The position numbers and the translations under genes were made by a program. Shown here piece by piece: positions 9,247-17,041 of a DNA stretch of 42,407 nucleotides (position 1 is its first letter; every line of letters begins with the position of its first letter). The stretch comes from a bacterium (GTDB taxonomy: Bacteria > Campylobacterota > Campylobacteria > Campylobacterales > Arcobacteraceae), in contig JAHIWE010000151.1 of assembly GCA_018816105.1 (NCBI GenBank), positions 1 through 42,407 on the forward strand, in the 5' to 3' direction. The notes under the pieces are model-generated. The model was not told where the DNA came from. It saw nothing but the letters and a program-made list of their open reading frames with translations, and did no database searches.

Positions 9247-10533
9247 ATGAATAATAAAAAAGTAGAGTTATTATCACCTGCTGGAAGTTTAGAAAAATTA
9301 AAAATAGCTATAAAATATGGAGCAGATGCTGTATATGCAGGTGTTAGTCACTTTAGTTTAAGAATTAGAGCGGGGAAAGAATTTACATTTGAGACATTTA
9401 AGGAAGGTATTGATTATGCACACGCTCGTGGTAAAAAAGTGTATGCAACAATAAATGGATTTCCTTTTAATTCACAAATTGAATTATTAAAAAAACATAT
9501 TGAAAAAATGGCAGAGTTACAGCCTGATGGATTTATTGTAGCAGCTCCTGGAGTTGTAAAACTGTGTAGAGAAATTGCTCCTCATATTGATATTCACTTA
9601 TCAACACAAGCAAATGTTTTAAATTACCTTGATGCTCAAGTATTTTGGGATATGGGAGTTAAAAGAATCGTAGTTGCAAGAGAAATATCATTAAAAGATG
9701 TTATTGAAATTAAAAAACATTTACCTGATATGGAAATAGAGATTTTCGTACATGGTTCTATGTGTTTTGCATATTCAGGACGTTGTTTAGTAAGTGCAGT
9801 TCAAATGGGAAGAGTTCCAAATAGAGGAAGCTGTGCAAATGACTGTAGATTTGAATATACATTATATGCAGCAAATGAAGATCATAGTACTTTATTTAGA
9901 TTAGAAGAAGAACCAGGTGTTGGAACTTATATATTTAATTCAAAAGATATGAATTTAGCATCACATATTAAAGAAATTATGGATTCAGGTGCTGTTGATT
10001 CTCTTAAAATTGAAGGAAGAACAAAATCACCTTATTATGCAGCAGTAACTGCAAAAGCTTATAGAAATGCAATTGATGATTATTATGCAGATACATTTGA
10101 AGCATCTAAATATCAAAGAGAACTTTATACTACAAAAAATAGAGGGTTTACTGATGCTTATTTAATTCATAGACCATTTGAAAAAACAGATTCTCAAAAT
10201 CATGAATATGCTTTAAGTAAAGGTTCTTATGAAGTTACTGGACTTGTAACAGAAGATGAAGAACATTTCTTATGTAAATACAAAGTTTATCCAAATGAAG
10301 ATATTGAAATCTTTACTCCAACTGGAGAAACTTTAGAAGAATCTGAAAATGAAATTGGTAAAATATTTAAAAAAGGTGATCTTTATTATATTAACTTCAA
10401 AAAAATCTTAACAGAAACAAATAAAGAACTTGAATCAGTTCATAGTGGAAATGTAAATAAAATTAAATTACCAGGAAAACTTCCTTATTTAACTATGTTT
10501 AGAGTTGAGAACGTTACTGAAACAATAGAATAA
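9247..10533 (+). CDS. trhP: U32 family protein, TrhP (YegQ)-like tRNA hydroxylation factor
   Basis: The 428-residue product starts with KVELLSPAGSLEKLKIAIKY and GADAVYAG, the entry of the TIM-barrel-like U32 family, and contains the family signature HGSMCFAYSGRCLVSA (about residues 169-184) with further cysteines in NRGSCANDCRFEY. Such conserved cysteines are thought to bind an iron-sulfur cluster. Family members were first annotated as collagenase-type peptidases (PrtC); E. coli TrhP and RlhA instead take part in prephenate-dependent hydroxylation of tRNA uridine-34 and 23S rRNA, respectively. Length and the single C-terminal barrel-like extension favour TrhP over RlhA (about 650). A GGAATTG site precedes the ATG. 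In Campylobacter jejuni the homologue lies beside purE, as here. The exact substrate is inferred, not shown. Confidence 0.85.
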   Translation: MNNKKVELLSPAGSLEKLKIAIKYGADAVYAGVSHFSLRIRAGKEFTFETFKEGIDYAHARGKKVYATINGFPFNSQIELLKKHIEKMAELQPDGFIVAAPGVVKLCREIAPHIDIHLSTQANVLNYLDAQVFWDMGVKRIVVAREISLKDVIEIKKHLPDMEIEIFVHGSMCFAYSGRCLVSAVQMGRVPNRGSCANDCRFEYTLYAANEDHSTLFRLEEEPGVGTYIFNSKDMNLASHIKEIMDSGAVDSLKIEGRTKSPYYAAVTAKAYRNAIDDYYADTFEASKYQRELYTTKNRGFTDAYLIHRPFEKTDSQNHEYALSKGSYEVTGLVTEDEEHFLCKYKVYPNEDIEIFTPTGETLEESENEIGKIFKKGDLYYINFKKILTETNKELESVHSGNVNKIKLPGKLPYLTMFRVENVTETIE

Positions 10534-10547
10534 GCTTATTTATTTAA

Positions 10548-11810
10548 ATGATATTTTTTAGAGTAACTCAAAATATAAATATTAAAACAACAGATGGTAC
10601 TATGGTGAATTATTTTAAATTCAAAGTACCATCTAACTTAGAAAACGAAACTGTCTATATTACAACTTATAATGATTTTAATGACATAAATGAGATATTT
10701 GCAAAAGTAGATAAAGATATCTATTTTGCAAAAATTTTAAATGAAACAAATGTAAGAGCAATTCCTAATTTTCCAATTGAGCTTGGTATTTCAAATATTG
10801 ATGAATATAAAAAAAGAGGAAAATCAAAAGATTTACAATTTTCAGATATTAAAAAAGTTGATATTTATAAGCAAGTTCAAAATCTAGATAAAGATGAAGT
10901 ATCTATTGCTATTATTGGTGGAGTAGGTTCTAGCATAAGTGAAATAATAGCTTCATGTACAGCTTTGAGAATTTTACATAAAAAATTAAAAGAGATTTAT
11001 AAGAAAATTAAATTTGATATTTATATAAATGCTTCAAATAATAGTTTTTACACAAGAGATAAACAAATCTATCAAACACAAAATTTTATTGATAATATTT
11101 TCCCTTTGAGTTTAACATCAAAAAGATTATGTGATTATGATTATTTTATTGATAATAGTTTAGACATAGAAACTTCTTTGGATATTCCTTTAAATATTGT
11201 TGATAAATGGCTTTTTAAATTTGGAATTGATTATGAAAAAATTGATGATAATGAAAAATATAATCAGCTTGATATTTCAAAATATAAGGTTTCAGATACT
11301 TTAACAAAAAAAATACAAGAAGCTAAACTAAAAGGTAAATTATTACTATTTCATCCATATTCTGCAAGCATTCACAAATCAATGCCACAAGCTATTGCAA
11401 TTGATTTATTAAAAGAATTTTTAGTTAAATTTGAGGATTATATGATAATTTCAACTTTGCAAGTTGATCCTAAAATCAAAGATGACAACTTAGTTGATTT
11501 ATCAAAAGAATCAAAAGCTTTAAATGATTTTATTTATATTGTTTCTCAAATGGACGAAATTTTTACAACAGATACATCAACATACCATATAAGTGATATT
11601 TTTATGATTCCGACTGTTGTTGTTTTTACTCAGGCTGACTATGAAAGAAAAATAAAATATTACAAATACGTAAAACCTATTTATATAAAAGATGAATCAA
11701 AGAATTTATCAAAATTTATATATGAAAATGATAGTTTGACATTTTATAAATTTGAATCTTGGAAGAAAGTAAAGATTAAGCAGATTATAAAACTATTAGA
11801 TAAATTTTGA
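10548..11810 (+). CDS. GT-B fold protein, glycosyltransferase family 9-like
   Basis: The 420-residue protein has no signal peptide or membrane segment. The middle begins VSIAIIGGVGSSISEIIA (about residues 121-138), a Rossmann-type nucleotide loop, and the second half has KLLLFHPYSASIHKSMP (about 262-278) and IFTTDTSTYHISDIFMI plus PTVVVF (about 340-362). The layout matches the C-terminal donor site of heptosyltransferase-like GT9 enzymes, where a DT/S..H.A motif binds the sugar nucleotide. The N-terminal half is divergent. It follows trhP after 14 bases with no terminator and ends just before purE. The start has no obvious ribosome binding site; an in-frame ATG at 10602 is an alternative. A surface-polysaccharide role is possible, but the acceptor is unknown. 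Moderate confidence in fold, low in function. Confidence 0.55.
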   Translation: MIFFRVTQNINIKTTDGTMVNYFKFKVPSNLENETVYITTYNDFNDINEIFAKVDKDIYFAKILNETNVRAIPNFPIELGISNIDEYKKRGKSKDLQFSDIKKVDIYKQVQNLDKDEVSIAIIGGVGSSISEIIASCTALRILHKKLKEIYKKIKFDIYINASNNSFYTRDKQIYQTQNFIDNIFPLSLTSKRLCDYDYFIDNSLDIETSLDIPLNIVDKWLFKFGIDYEKIDDNEKYNQLDISKYKVSDTLTKKIQEAKLKGKLLLFHPYSASIHKSMPQAIAIDLLKEFLVKFEDYMIISTLQVDPKIKDDNLVDLSKESKALNDFIYIVSQMDEIFTTDTSTYHISDIFMIPTVVVFTQADYERKIKYYKYVKPIYIKDESKNLSKFIYENDSLTFYKFESWKKVKIKQIIKLLDKF

Positions 11811-11816
11811 TAGAAT
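11808..11816 (+). promoter_or_regulatory. Extended -10 promoter for the purE operon
   Basis: TG-A-TAGAAT at 11808-11816 has an extended -10 form and overlaps the stop codon (TGA 11808-11810) of the preceding gene. It lies 32 bases before the purE ATG and could drive the seven-gene run that follows. Confidence 0.45.
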
Positions 11817-11848
11817 AGTAAGCCAAAAAACAAAAAAAAGGGTAATTA

Positions 11849-12343
11849 ATGAATTTTGTATCTATTATTATGGGTAGTAAATCTGATTATGATATTATGA
11901 AAAACTGTTCTGACACATTTGAAAAATTTAATGTAAAATATGAGATGATTATTTCATCAGCTCACAGAAGTCCTGAAAGAACAAAAGATTATGTAAAAGA
12001 AGCTGAAGAAAAAGGTGCTGTTGCATTTATTGCAGCTGCTGGAATGGCAGCTCATCTTGCAGGTGCCCTAGCAGCAGCTACAACTAAGCCTATAATTGGT
12101 GTTCCTATGAAAGGTGGCGCTATGGATGGTATGGATGCTATGCTTTCAACTGTTCAAATGCCAGCAGGAATGCCTGTTGCTACTGTTGCCCTTGGAAAAG
12201 CAGGAGCTATAAATGCAGCTTATTTAGCAATGCAAATTTTAGCAATTACTGATAAAGAGTTGGCTATAAAATTAAAAGAAGACAGAATCGTAAAAGCTAA
12301 AGCTGTAGAGACTGATTCAAAAGATATTGAAGTAATTTTATAA
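11849..12343 (+). CDS. purE: N5-carboxyaminoimidazole ribonucleotide mutase
   Basis: PurE moves the carboxyl group of N5-CAIR to give CAIR in de novo purine synthesis, in the cytoplasm. The 164-residue protein begins MNFVSIIMGSKSDYDIMKNC, carrying the class I PurE GSxSD loop, and holds the catalytic histidine in ISSAHRSPERT (about residues 41-51), followed by AAAGMAAHLAGALAA and GVPMKGGAMDGMDAML. Length is that of bacterial class I enzymes (about 160-170). AAAAAAGGGTAATTA precedes the ATG. The last base of its stop is the first base of the next gene (TAATG), so translation is coupled. It opens the housekeeping operon running to 16892. Secure. Confidence 0.97.
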   Translation: MNFVSIIMGSKSDYDIMKNCSDTFEKFNVKYEMIISSAHRSPERTKDYVKEAEEKGAVAFIAAAGMAAHLAGALAAATTKPIIGVPMKGGAMDGMDAMLSTVQMPAGMPVATVALGKAGAINAAYLAMQILAITDKELAIKLKEDRIVKAKAVETDSKDIEVIL

Positions 12344-12576
12344 TGAAGCCAATTGCGCTGTTTACTTTGCCAAATTGTAAATGGTGCAAGGAAGCTATTT
12401 CATATTTTAAAATTAAAAAACTAAAATACAACCTCGTAGATTTATCAAAAAACAAACAAGCATTAAAAGATTGTCAAAAACAAGGATGCAGTGGTGCTCC
12501 TGTAGTTTTAATAGGAAATGTTTGGATTTGTGGGTTTGATAAGAATAAAATAAATAAAGAGTTAGGGATTAAATAG
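12343..12576 (+). CDS. Small glutaredoxin-like protein
   Basis: The 77-residue protein has a glutaredoxin fold pattern: IALFTLPNCKWCKEAI near the N-terminus with a redox-active CKWC pair (Cys12 and Cys15), and a GAPVVLIGN segment (about 51-59) with the cis-proline typical of thioredoxin-fold proteins. It may reduce disulfides or glutathionylated thiols in the cytoplasm; Campylobacterota mostly lack glutathione, so the electron donor may be a thioredoxin reductase-like enzyme, which is an inference. Extra cysteines (Cys44, Cys49 and a WICGF cysteine) could bind metal or form a second pair. It overlaps purE by one base and abuts glyQ with no spacing, so it sits firmly in this operon. The fold call is good, the physiological substrate unknown. 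Confidence 0.75.
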   Translation: MKPIALFTLPNCKWCKEAISYFKIKKLKYNLVDLSKNKQALKDCQKQGCSGAPVVLIGNVWICGFDKNKINKELGIK

Positions 12577-13515
12577 ATGGTTACATTTTCACAAATTCTA
12601 TTAAAATTACAAGAGTTTTGGGCAAAACAAGGGTGTAATATTGTACAACCTTATGATATACCAGCAGGTGCAGGAACGTTTCATCCAGCAACACTGCTTA
12701 GAAGTTTAGATTCAACTCCTTGGAGTACAGCATATGTGGCACCAAGTAGAAGACCAACAGATGGAAGATATGGTGAAAATCCAAATAGATTGGGTGCTTA
12801 TTATCAATTCCAAGTTTTAATAAAACCAAGTCCTGATAATATTCAAGATTTATATTTACAATCTTTAGAGTATTTAGGATTAGATATCTCAAGACACGAT
12901 ATAAGATTTGTAGAAGATAACTGGGAGTCTCCAACTCTTGGAGCTTGGGGACTTGGATGGGAAGTTTGGCTTGATGGTATGGAAGTAACTCAATTTACTT
13001 ATTTCCAACAAGTAGGAGGCCTTGCTTGTGACCCTGTTGCTGTTGAAATCACTTATGGAACAGAAAGACTTGCTATGTATTTGCAAGGTGTAGATTCTGT
13101 TTATGATATTGTATGGAATGAAAATGAACATGGAATAACAACATACGGTGATGTTCATAAAGAAGCTGAGTTTGAATTTTCAACATATAACTTTGAAGTT
13201 GCAAATACTGAAATGTTATTTAGACATTTTGATGATGCATTTAATGAGTGTAAAAAATGTTTAGAAGCTAAAATTCCACTTCCTGCTTATGATCAATGTA
13301 TGATTGCATCTCATGCTTTTAATACTTTAGATGCAAGAAAAGCAATTTCAGTAACTGAAAGACAAAACTACATTTTAAAGGTGCGAGAGCTATCTCAAAG
13401 CTGTGCTGTTTTATATAAAGAGCAAGAACCTGATAGATTAGCTCGAATTGGAAGTCCTGCTTCTTTTAAAGCATTAGAAGTGCTAAAAGCAAAACATCCT
13501 GAATTATTTGTTTAA
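12577..13515 (+). CDS. glyQ: Glycyl-tRNA synthetase alpha subunit
   Basis: GlyQ is the catalytic subunit of the bacterial alpha2beta2-type class II synthetase that charges tRNA-Gly. The 312-residue protein begins [20 protein letters not shown] and shows [19 protein letters not shown] followed by [11 protein letters not shown] (motif 2 region), and [20 protein letters not shown] before VGGL (about residues 126-149). Length is slightly above E. coli GlyQ (303). The ATG lies immediately after the TAG of the glutaredoxin-like gene. The beta subunit gene glyS is not in the window, as is normal for Campylobacterota, where the two are usually unlinked. Secure. Confidence 0.96.
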   Translation: MVTFSQILLKLQEFWAKQGCNIVQPYDIPAGAGTFHPATLLRSLDSTPWSTAYVAPSRRPTDGRYGENPNRLGAYYQFQVLIKPSPDNIQDLYLQSLEYLGLDISRHDIRFVEDNWESPTLGAWGLGWEVWLDGMEVTQFTYFQQVGGLACDPVAVEITYGTERLAMYLQGVDSVYDIVWNENEHGITTYGDVHKEAEFEFSTYNFEVANTEMLFRHFDDAFNECKKCLEAKIPLPAYDQCMIASHAFNTLDARKAISVTERQNYILKVRELSQSCAVLYKEQEPDRLARIGSPASFKALEVLKAKHPELFV

Positions 13516-13524
13516 GAGATTAAT

Positions 13525-14280
13525 TTGAAATTAAAAGAGATATACGATTTATTAGATAATCTTTCACCTTTTGCTCTTCAAGAGAAATGGGATAATGCAG
13601 GATTATTAGTAGGTTCACTTGAAGATGAGATAGAAAATATTTATATTAGTATTGATTTAGATGAAGAGCTTGTTTTAAATGCAAAAGAGAATTCTTTGAT
13701 TATTACTCATCATCCTTTAATCTTTGCAGGTTTGAAAAGAGTAAATTATAATACATATAGTACAAAGTTATTAAGAGAATTAATAAAAAAAAATATTTCA
13801 TTAATATCAATGCATACAAATATTGATAAGACCCATTTAAATAAATATTTTACGCAAAATATTTTAGGTTTTAAAATTATTAATACAGAAGAATTTATAT
13901 CTTATTGTGAAGTAAATATGAGTTTTAATGATTTAGTTAAACATATATCTTCTAAGATGGAATTAAAAACTACAAAAGTAGTAAAGTGCAATGATTTTAT
14001 AGAAAAAATTGCAATTGTAACGGGTTCTGGAATGTCATTAATTGATGAAGTTAAAGCTGATTGTTTCTTAACAGGTGATATAAAATATCACGATGCTATG
14101 GAAGCAAAAGCTAGAGGATTATCACTTATTGATATAAGACACTATGAGAGTGAAAGATGCTTTAGCCCCTTAGTTGAGGGACTTCTTTCAGAATATTTGA
14201 AAAAAAATAAATTAAAAGCTATAATAACAGCTTCGAAAAATCCATTTGAGTTTTTTATAGAAGGAGAAACGGTTGAATAA
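13525..14280 (+). CDS. Nif3-like dinuclear metal-centre protein (YbgI/NIF3 family)
   Basis: The 251-residue protein belongs to the NIF3/YbgI family, toroidal hexamers with a two-metal site whose biochemical role is still debated (often annotated GTP cyclohydrolase I type 2). Metal-binding motifs are visible: WDNAGLLVG (about residues 22-30), ITHHPLIFAG (about 60-69), HTNIDKTHLN (about 96-105), and HYESERCFSPL near the C-terminus. The start is TTG at 13525 behind AAGAGATTAA, 9 bases after glyQ. The 3' end overlaps the next gene by 8 bases, and that gene's ribosome binding site AAGGAG lies inside this one. In C. jejuni the homologue sits in the same place between glyQ and the FlgZ-type gene. 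Family secure, function not. Confidence 0.88.
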   Translation: MKLKEIYDLLDNLSPFALQEKWDNAGLLVGSLEDEIENIYISIDLDEELVLNAKENSLIITHHPLIFAGLKRVNYNTYSTKLLRELIKKNISLISMHTNIDKTHLNKYFTQNILGFKIINTEEFISYCEVNMSFNDLVKHISSKMELKTTKVVKCNDFIEKIAIVTGSGMSLIDEVKADCFLTGDIKYHDAMEAKARGLSLIDIRHYESERCFSPLVEGLLSEYLKKNKLKAIITASKNPFEFFIEGETVE

Positions 14281-14992
14281 GTATTTACAGGATTTAATCA
14301 AATTATCAAAATTTGATACAGCAATTAGTATGTTTGAACCAAAAATTGAGAATGAAAAAGCAAAGTTAGCAACATTTGTTGAAACTGCAGAATCAATTAA
14401 GGCATCAATCAATTCAATATATTTAGAGATTGACGATGTTAAATCAAAAAGAACTAAAAATAATATTCATTTAGGTGAATTAAAAACTAAGTTAGAAAAT
14501 ATTGCAAAAAAGAACAAAGATGTTCATAATGATAAAGAATTAAAAGCTTTACAATTAGAAGAAGAAATTGCAAAAGAACAAATTTCATTTGCAAATGAAG
14601 AAATCGATAGATTAGATAATCTTGCAAAAAATAAAGAAGTTACTTTAAAAGAGTTACAAGAGAAATTATCTGCTGAAGAAAATGATATTAAAGAGATTCA
14701 AGTTGCAGTTGATACTACAATTGAAGAAATTAATAAAGAAAGAAATGTTGTATATCAAGAAAGAAGTGAATTATTAGAGAAATTTGATAATAAAATTTTA
14801 ACTTTTTATGAAAAAATCAAAAGATGGGCAAAAGATTCAGCTGTTGTTCCTGTAAAAAAACAAGCATGTTATGGATGTCATATGAAAATTAATGATAAAA
14901 CTTATGCTGAAGTAATTAAAGCAGAAGAAATTGTTAATTGTCCACATTGTGGAAGAATTCTTTACAAAGAAGATGAAGTACAAGAGGCTTAA
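14273..14992 (+). CDS. Coiled-coil zinc-ribbon protein, FlgZ (HP0958)-like
   Basis: This 239-residue protein has a long N-terminal helical hairpin (about residues 1-175, charged coiled coil) and a C-terminal four-cysteine zinc ribbon, CYGCHMKIN and CPHCGRILY (about 197-231). That layout matches Helicobacter pylori HP0958/FlgZ, which stabilises RpoN (sigma-54), binds flaA mRNA and is needed for flagella, and the Campylobacter homologue Cj0706. Start is TTG 14273 with AAGGAG 6 bases upstream, overlapping the Nif3-like gene by 8 bases. Position between the Nif3-like gene and waaA is the same as in C. jejuni, which supports orthology. Whether it acts on flagella here is unknown: I see no sigma-54 promoters in the flagellar block of this window. 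Confidence 0.8.
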   Translation: MNKYLQDLIKLSKFDTAISMFEPKIENEKAKLATFVETAESIKASINSIYLEIDDVKSKRTKNNIHLGELKTKLENIAKKNKDVHNDKELKALQLEEEIAKEQISFANEEIDRLDNLAKNKEVTLKELQEKLSAEENDIKEIQVAVDTTIEEINKERNVVYQERSELLEKFDNKILTFYEKIKRWAKDSAVVPVKKQACYGCHMKINDKTYAEVIKAEEIVNCPHCGRILYKEDEVQEA

Positions 14993-14994
14993 TT

Positions 14995-16143
14995 TTGAGC
15001 CTTTTTAGTATATTTTATTACTTATTATTAAGTGTTATTTATATACTTGCAATTCCTTATTTAATATTTAAATCAAAAGGTTCTAAATATAAAAAAGCAA
15101 TCCCCGCTAAATTTTTTTTAAATAATAATAGTAAATTTAAAGAAAATGGCATCTGGTTTCACTCATGCTCTATGGGTGAAACAAAAGCAATAAAACCACT
15201 AATTGAGAATTATAAGCACAGTGCAAATATCTCTGTTATTACAAATACTGGTTTTGATGAAGCTTTAAGTATAACGTCAAATGTGCGGTATCTGCCATTT
15301 GAAATCTTTTTACCTTTTTGGATTAATAAACAAAAAGTTTTAGTAGTTATGGAAGCTGAACTTTGGTATATGCTTTTTTTGTTTGCAAAGAAAAAAGGTG
15401 CAAAAACTTTTTTAATAAATGCAAGAATTTCAGATAAATCTTATAAATCATATAAAATGTTTTCTTTTTTTTATAGAAAAATATTTAAGAATATTGATAA
15501 AGTTTTTGCACAAAGTGATGTTGATAAGAAAAGATTAGAAGAGCTTGGCGCTTCTAATGTGGAAGTAATTGGTAATATTAAATTAGCACAATTACCAACA
15601 AAGAAATTAGATTTACCAAAACCTGCTGGTGTTTTAATTACAGCTGCTAGTACTCATGAAAATGAAGAAGCATTAATATTAAATTCATATAAAAAGCAAC
15701 AAGGTAAATTAGTAATAGTTCCTAGACATCCCGAAAGATTTCATAAAGTTGATTTATTAATAAATGAATATATCAAAAATAAAAATATTTCATATCATAG
15801 ATACTCATTAAAAGAGGATTTTGATTCTGATATAATTTTAGTTGATAAAATGGGAATATTAAATGATATTTACGCAATATCAGATGTGGTTGTTCTTGGT
15901 GGTGCATTTGAGAAAATTGGTGGGCATAATCCTATTGAGCCTGCATTTTTTTCTTGTAAAATAATTAGTGGTAAAAATATATTTAATCAGAAATCACTTT
16001 TTGATTGTATTAAAAATTACTACTTAATAGAAAATGACGAATTGGAAGATTATTTAGATAATATAAAAAATCTAGATAAAGCAATTCTAACAAAAGCAGG
16101 TTCAATGGAACCTATTATAAAGGAGATAAATAAATGGCTGTAG
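14995..16143 (+). CDS. waaA: 3-deoxy-D-manno-octulosonic acid transferase
   Basis: WaaA (KdtA) adds Kdo from CMP-Kdo to lipid IVA at the inner face of the inner membrane, starting the LPS core. The 382-residue protein has an N-terminal membrane anchor (about residues 4-24), WFHSCSMGETKAIKPLIENY (about 54-73) with the catalytic-type GE, WEAELWY-like MEAELWYM, HPERFHKV, and the donor-site GGAFEKIGGHNPIEPAFF (about 301-318). It is shorter than E. coli WaaA (425). Start TTG 14995 is 2 bases after the FlgZ-like gene, behind AAGAGG. It overlaps the next gene by 10 bases. Identification is firm; the number of Kdo residues added cannot be told. Confidence 0.92.
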   Translation: MSLFSIFYYLLLSVIYILAIPYLIFKSKGSKYKKAIPAKFFLNNNSKFKENGIWFHSCSMGETKAIKPLIENYKHSANISVITNTGFDEALSITSNVRYLPFEIFLPFWINKQKVLVVMEAELWYMLFLFAKKKGAKTFLINARISDKSYKSYKMFSFFYRKIFKNIDKVFAQSDVDKKRLEELGASNVEVIGNIKLAQLPTKKLDLPKPAGVLITAASTHENEEALILNSYKKQQGKLVIVPRHPERFHKVDLLINEYIKNKNISYHRYSLKEDFDSDIILVDKMGILNDIYAISDVVVLGGAFEKIGGHNPIEPAFFSCKIISGKNIFNQKSLFDCIKNYYLIENDELEDYLDNIKNLDKAILTKAGSMEPIIKEINKWL

Positions 16144-16892
16144 AATATGATAAAGCATATAAGTTATTAGCACAACAAGAAGGAATTTCTAACTCAAAAG
16201 CAAAAGAGCTTATTGATAGAGGGGTTGTTAAAGTTGGAGATAAAAAAGTTTTAATTGCACGTGGTGAGATTAGAAATGATACTAAATTTAATATTAAAGA
16301 AATCGGAAAAATAAAAGTAATATTTGAAGATAAAAATATTTTAGTTGTAGATAAACCAGCATTTTTAACAGCTGATGATGTAGCTAAGAAATTCTCTGGA
16401 GCAATTTTATTAAACAGACTTGATAAAGAAACAAGTGGTGTAATGATGTTTGCAAAAAATGAAGAATTTCAGAAAAAAGCTATTACAGAATTTGCTCAAA
16501 ATAGAGTTTATAAAGAGTATGTAGCTATCGTTGATGGAAAAGTTGTAGAAGAAATTGTTATTGATAAACCAATACTTACAACAAAAGATAGAGGAAGTGC
16601 TAAATCAAAAATTGATGTGAAAAGAGGAAAACCTGCTAAAAGTACAGTTTATCCTGTATTAGTTGAAGGTCATAAATCAAAAGTAAAAGTAGTAATAGAA
16701 TCAGGAAGAACACACCAAATTAGAGTTCATTTAAATTCTGTTGGATTGCCAATTATTGGTGATGCTATTTATGGAAGAACTGCTTCTAATATCAATAGAG
16801 TATTATTACACTCAAAAATCACTAGAATATTTGATTATGAGTTTATTGCACCTGAGCCAAAAGAGTTTAGAGTGTATGACTTTAATTCATAA
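16134..16892 (+). CDS. RluA-family pseudouridine synthase
   Basis: The 252-residue protein isomerises uridine to pseudouridine in rRNA or tRNA. It shows an N-terminal S4-like segment (SNSKAKELIDRGVVKVGDKK, about residues 20-39), LNRLDKETSGVMMFAKN (about 98-114) with the catalytic aspartate in RLDKETSG, and the C-terminal GRTHQIRVHLNSVGLPIIGD plus AIYG typical of RluA members. Target base cannot be read from sequence. ATG 16134 lies behind AAAGGAGATAAATAA, overlapping waaA by 10 bases. In C. jejuni the homologue (Cj0708) also follows kdtA and precedes ffh. It is the last gene of this tight operon; a hairpin at 16909-16937 follows. Confidence 0.9.
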   Translation: MAVEYDKAYKLLAQQEGISNSKAKELIDRGVVKVGDKKVLIARGEIRNDTKFNIKEIGKIKVIFEDKNILVVDKPAFLTADDVAKKFSGAILLNRLDKETSGVMMFAKNEEFQKKAITEFAQNRVYKEYVAIVDGKVVEEIVIDKPILTTKDRGSAKSKIDVKRGKPAKSTVYPVLVEGHKSKVKVVIESGRTHQIRVHLNSVGLPIIGDAIYGRTASNINRVLLHSKITRIFDYEFIAPEPKEFRVYDFNS

Positions 16893-16908
16893 TTAAGCTT
16901 CAATAAAA

Positions 16909-16937
16909 CAACAACTCCCTATTAGTGGGAATTGTTG
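16909..16937 (+). terminator. Hairpin after the pseudouridine synthase gene, possible terminator
   Basis: CAACAACTCCC (16909-16919) pairs with GGGAATTGTTG (16927-16937) with one mismatch around TATTAGT. No T-run follows (AAAATATA), so intrinsic termination is doubtful. The next gene starts about 105 bases on, with a weak TAAAAT -10 at 17006-17011. Confidence 0.45.
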
Positions 16938-17041
16938 AAAATATAAATATAAAAATTTCCTTAAACTATCTTTCTTCTTTAATCTAAAATAAAGTATTTT
17001 TAAAGTAAAATCACACAATTTAAAAATTGTGGAGATTCATT

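Noticed and set aside
17027-17041. TTG 17027 as the ffh start
   Set aside because: The ribosome binding site GGAGA lies downstream of it and serves TTG 17042; the shorter N-terminus matches Ffh proteins.
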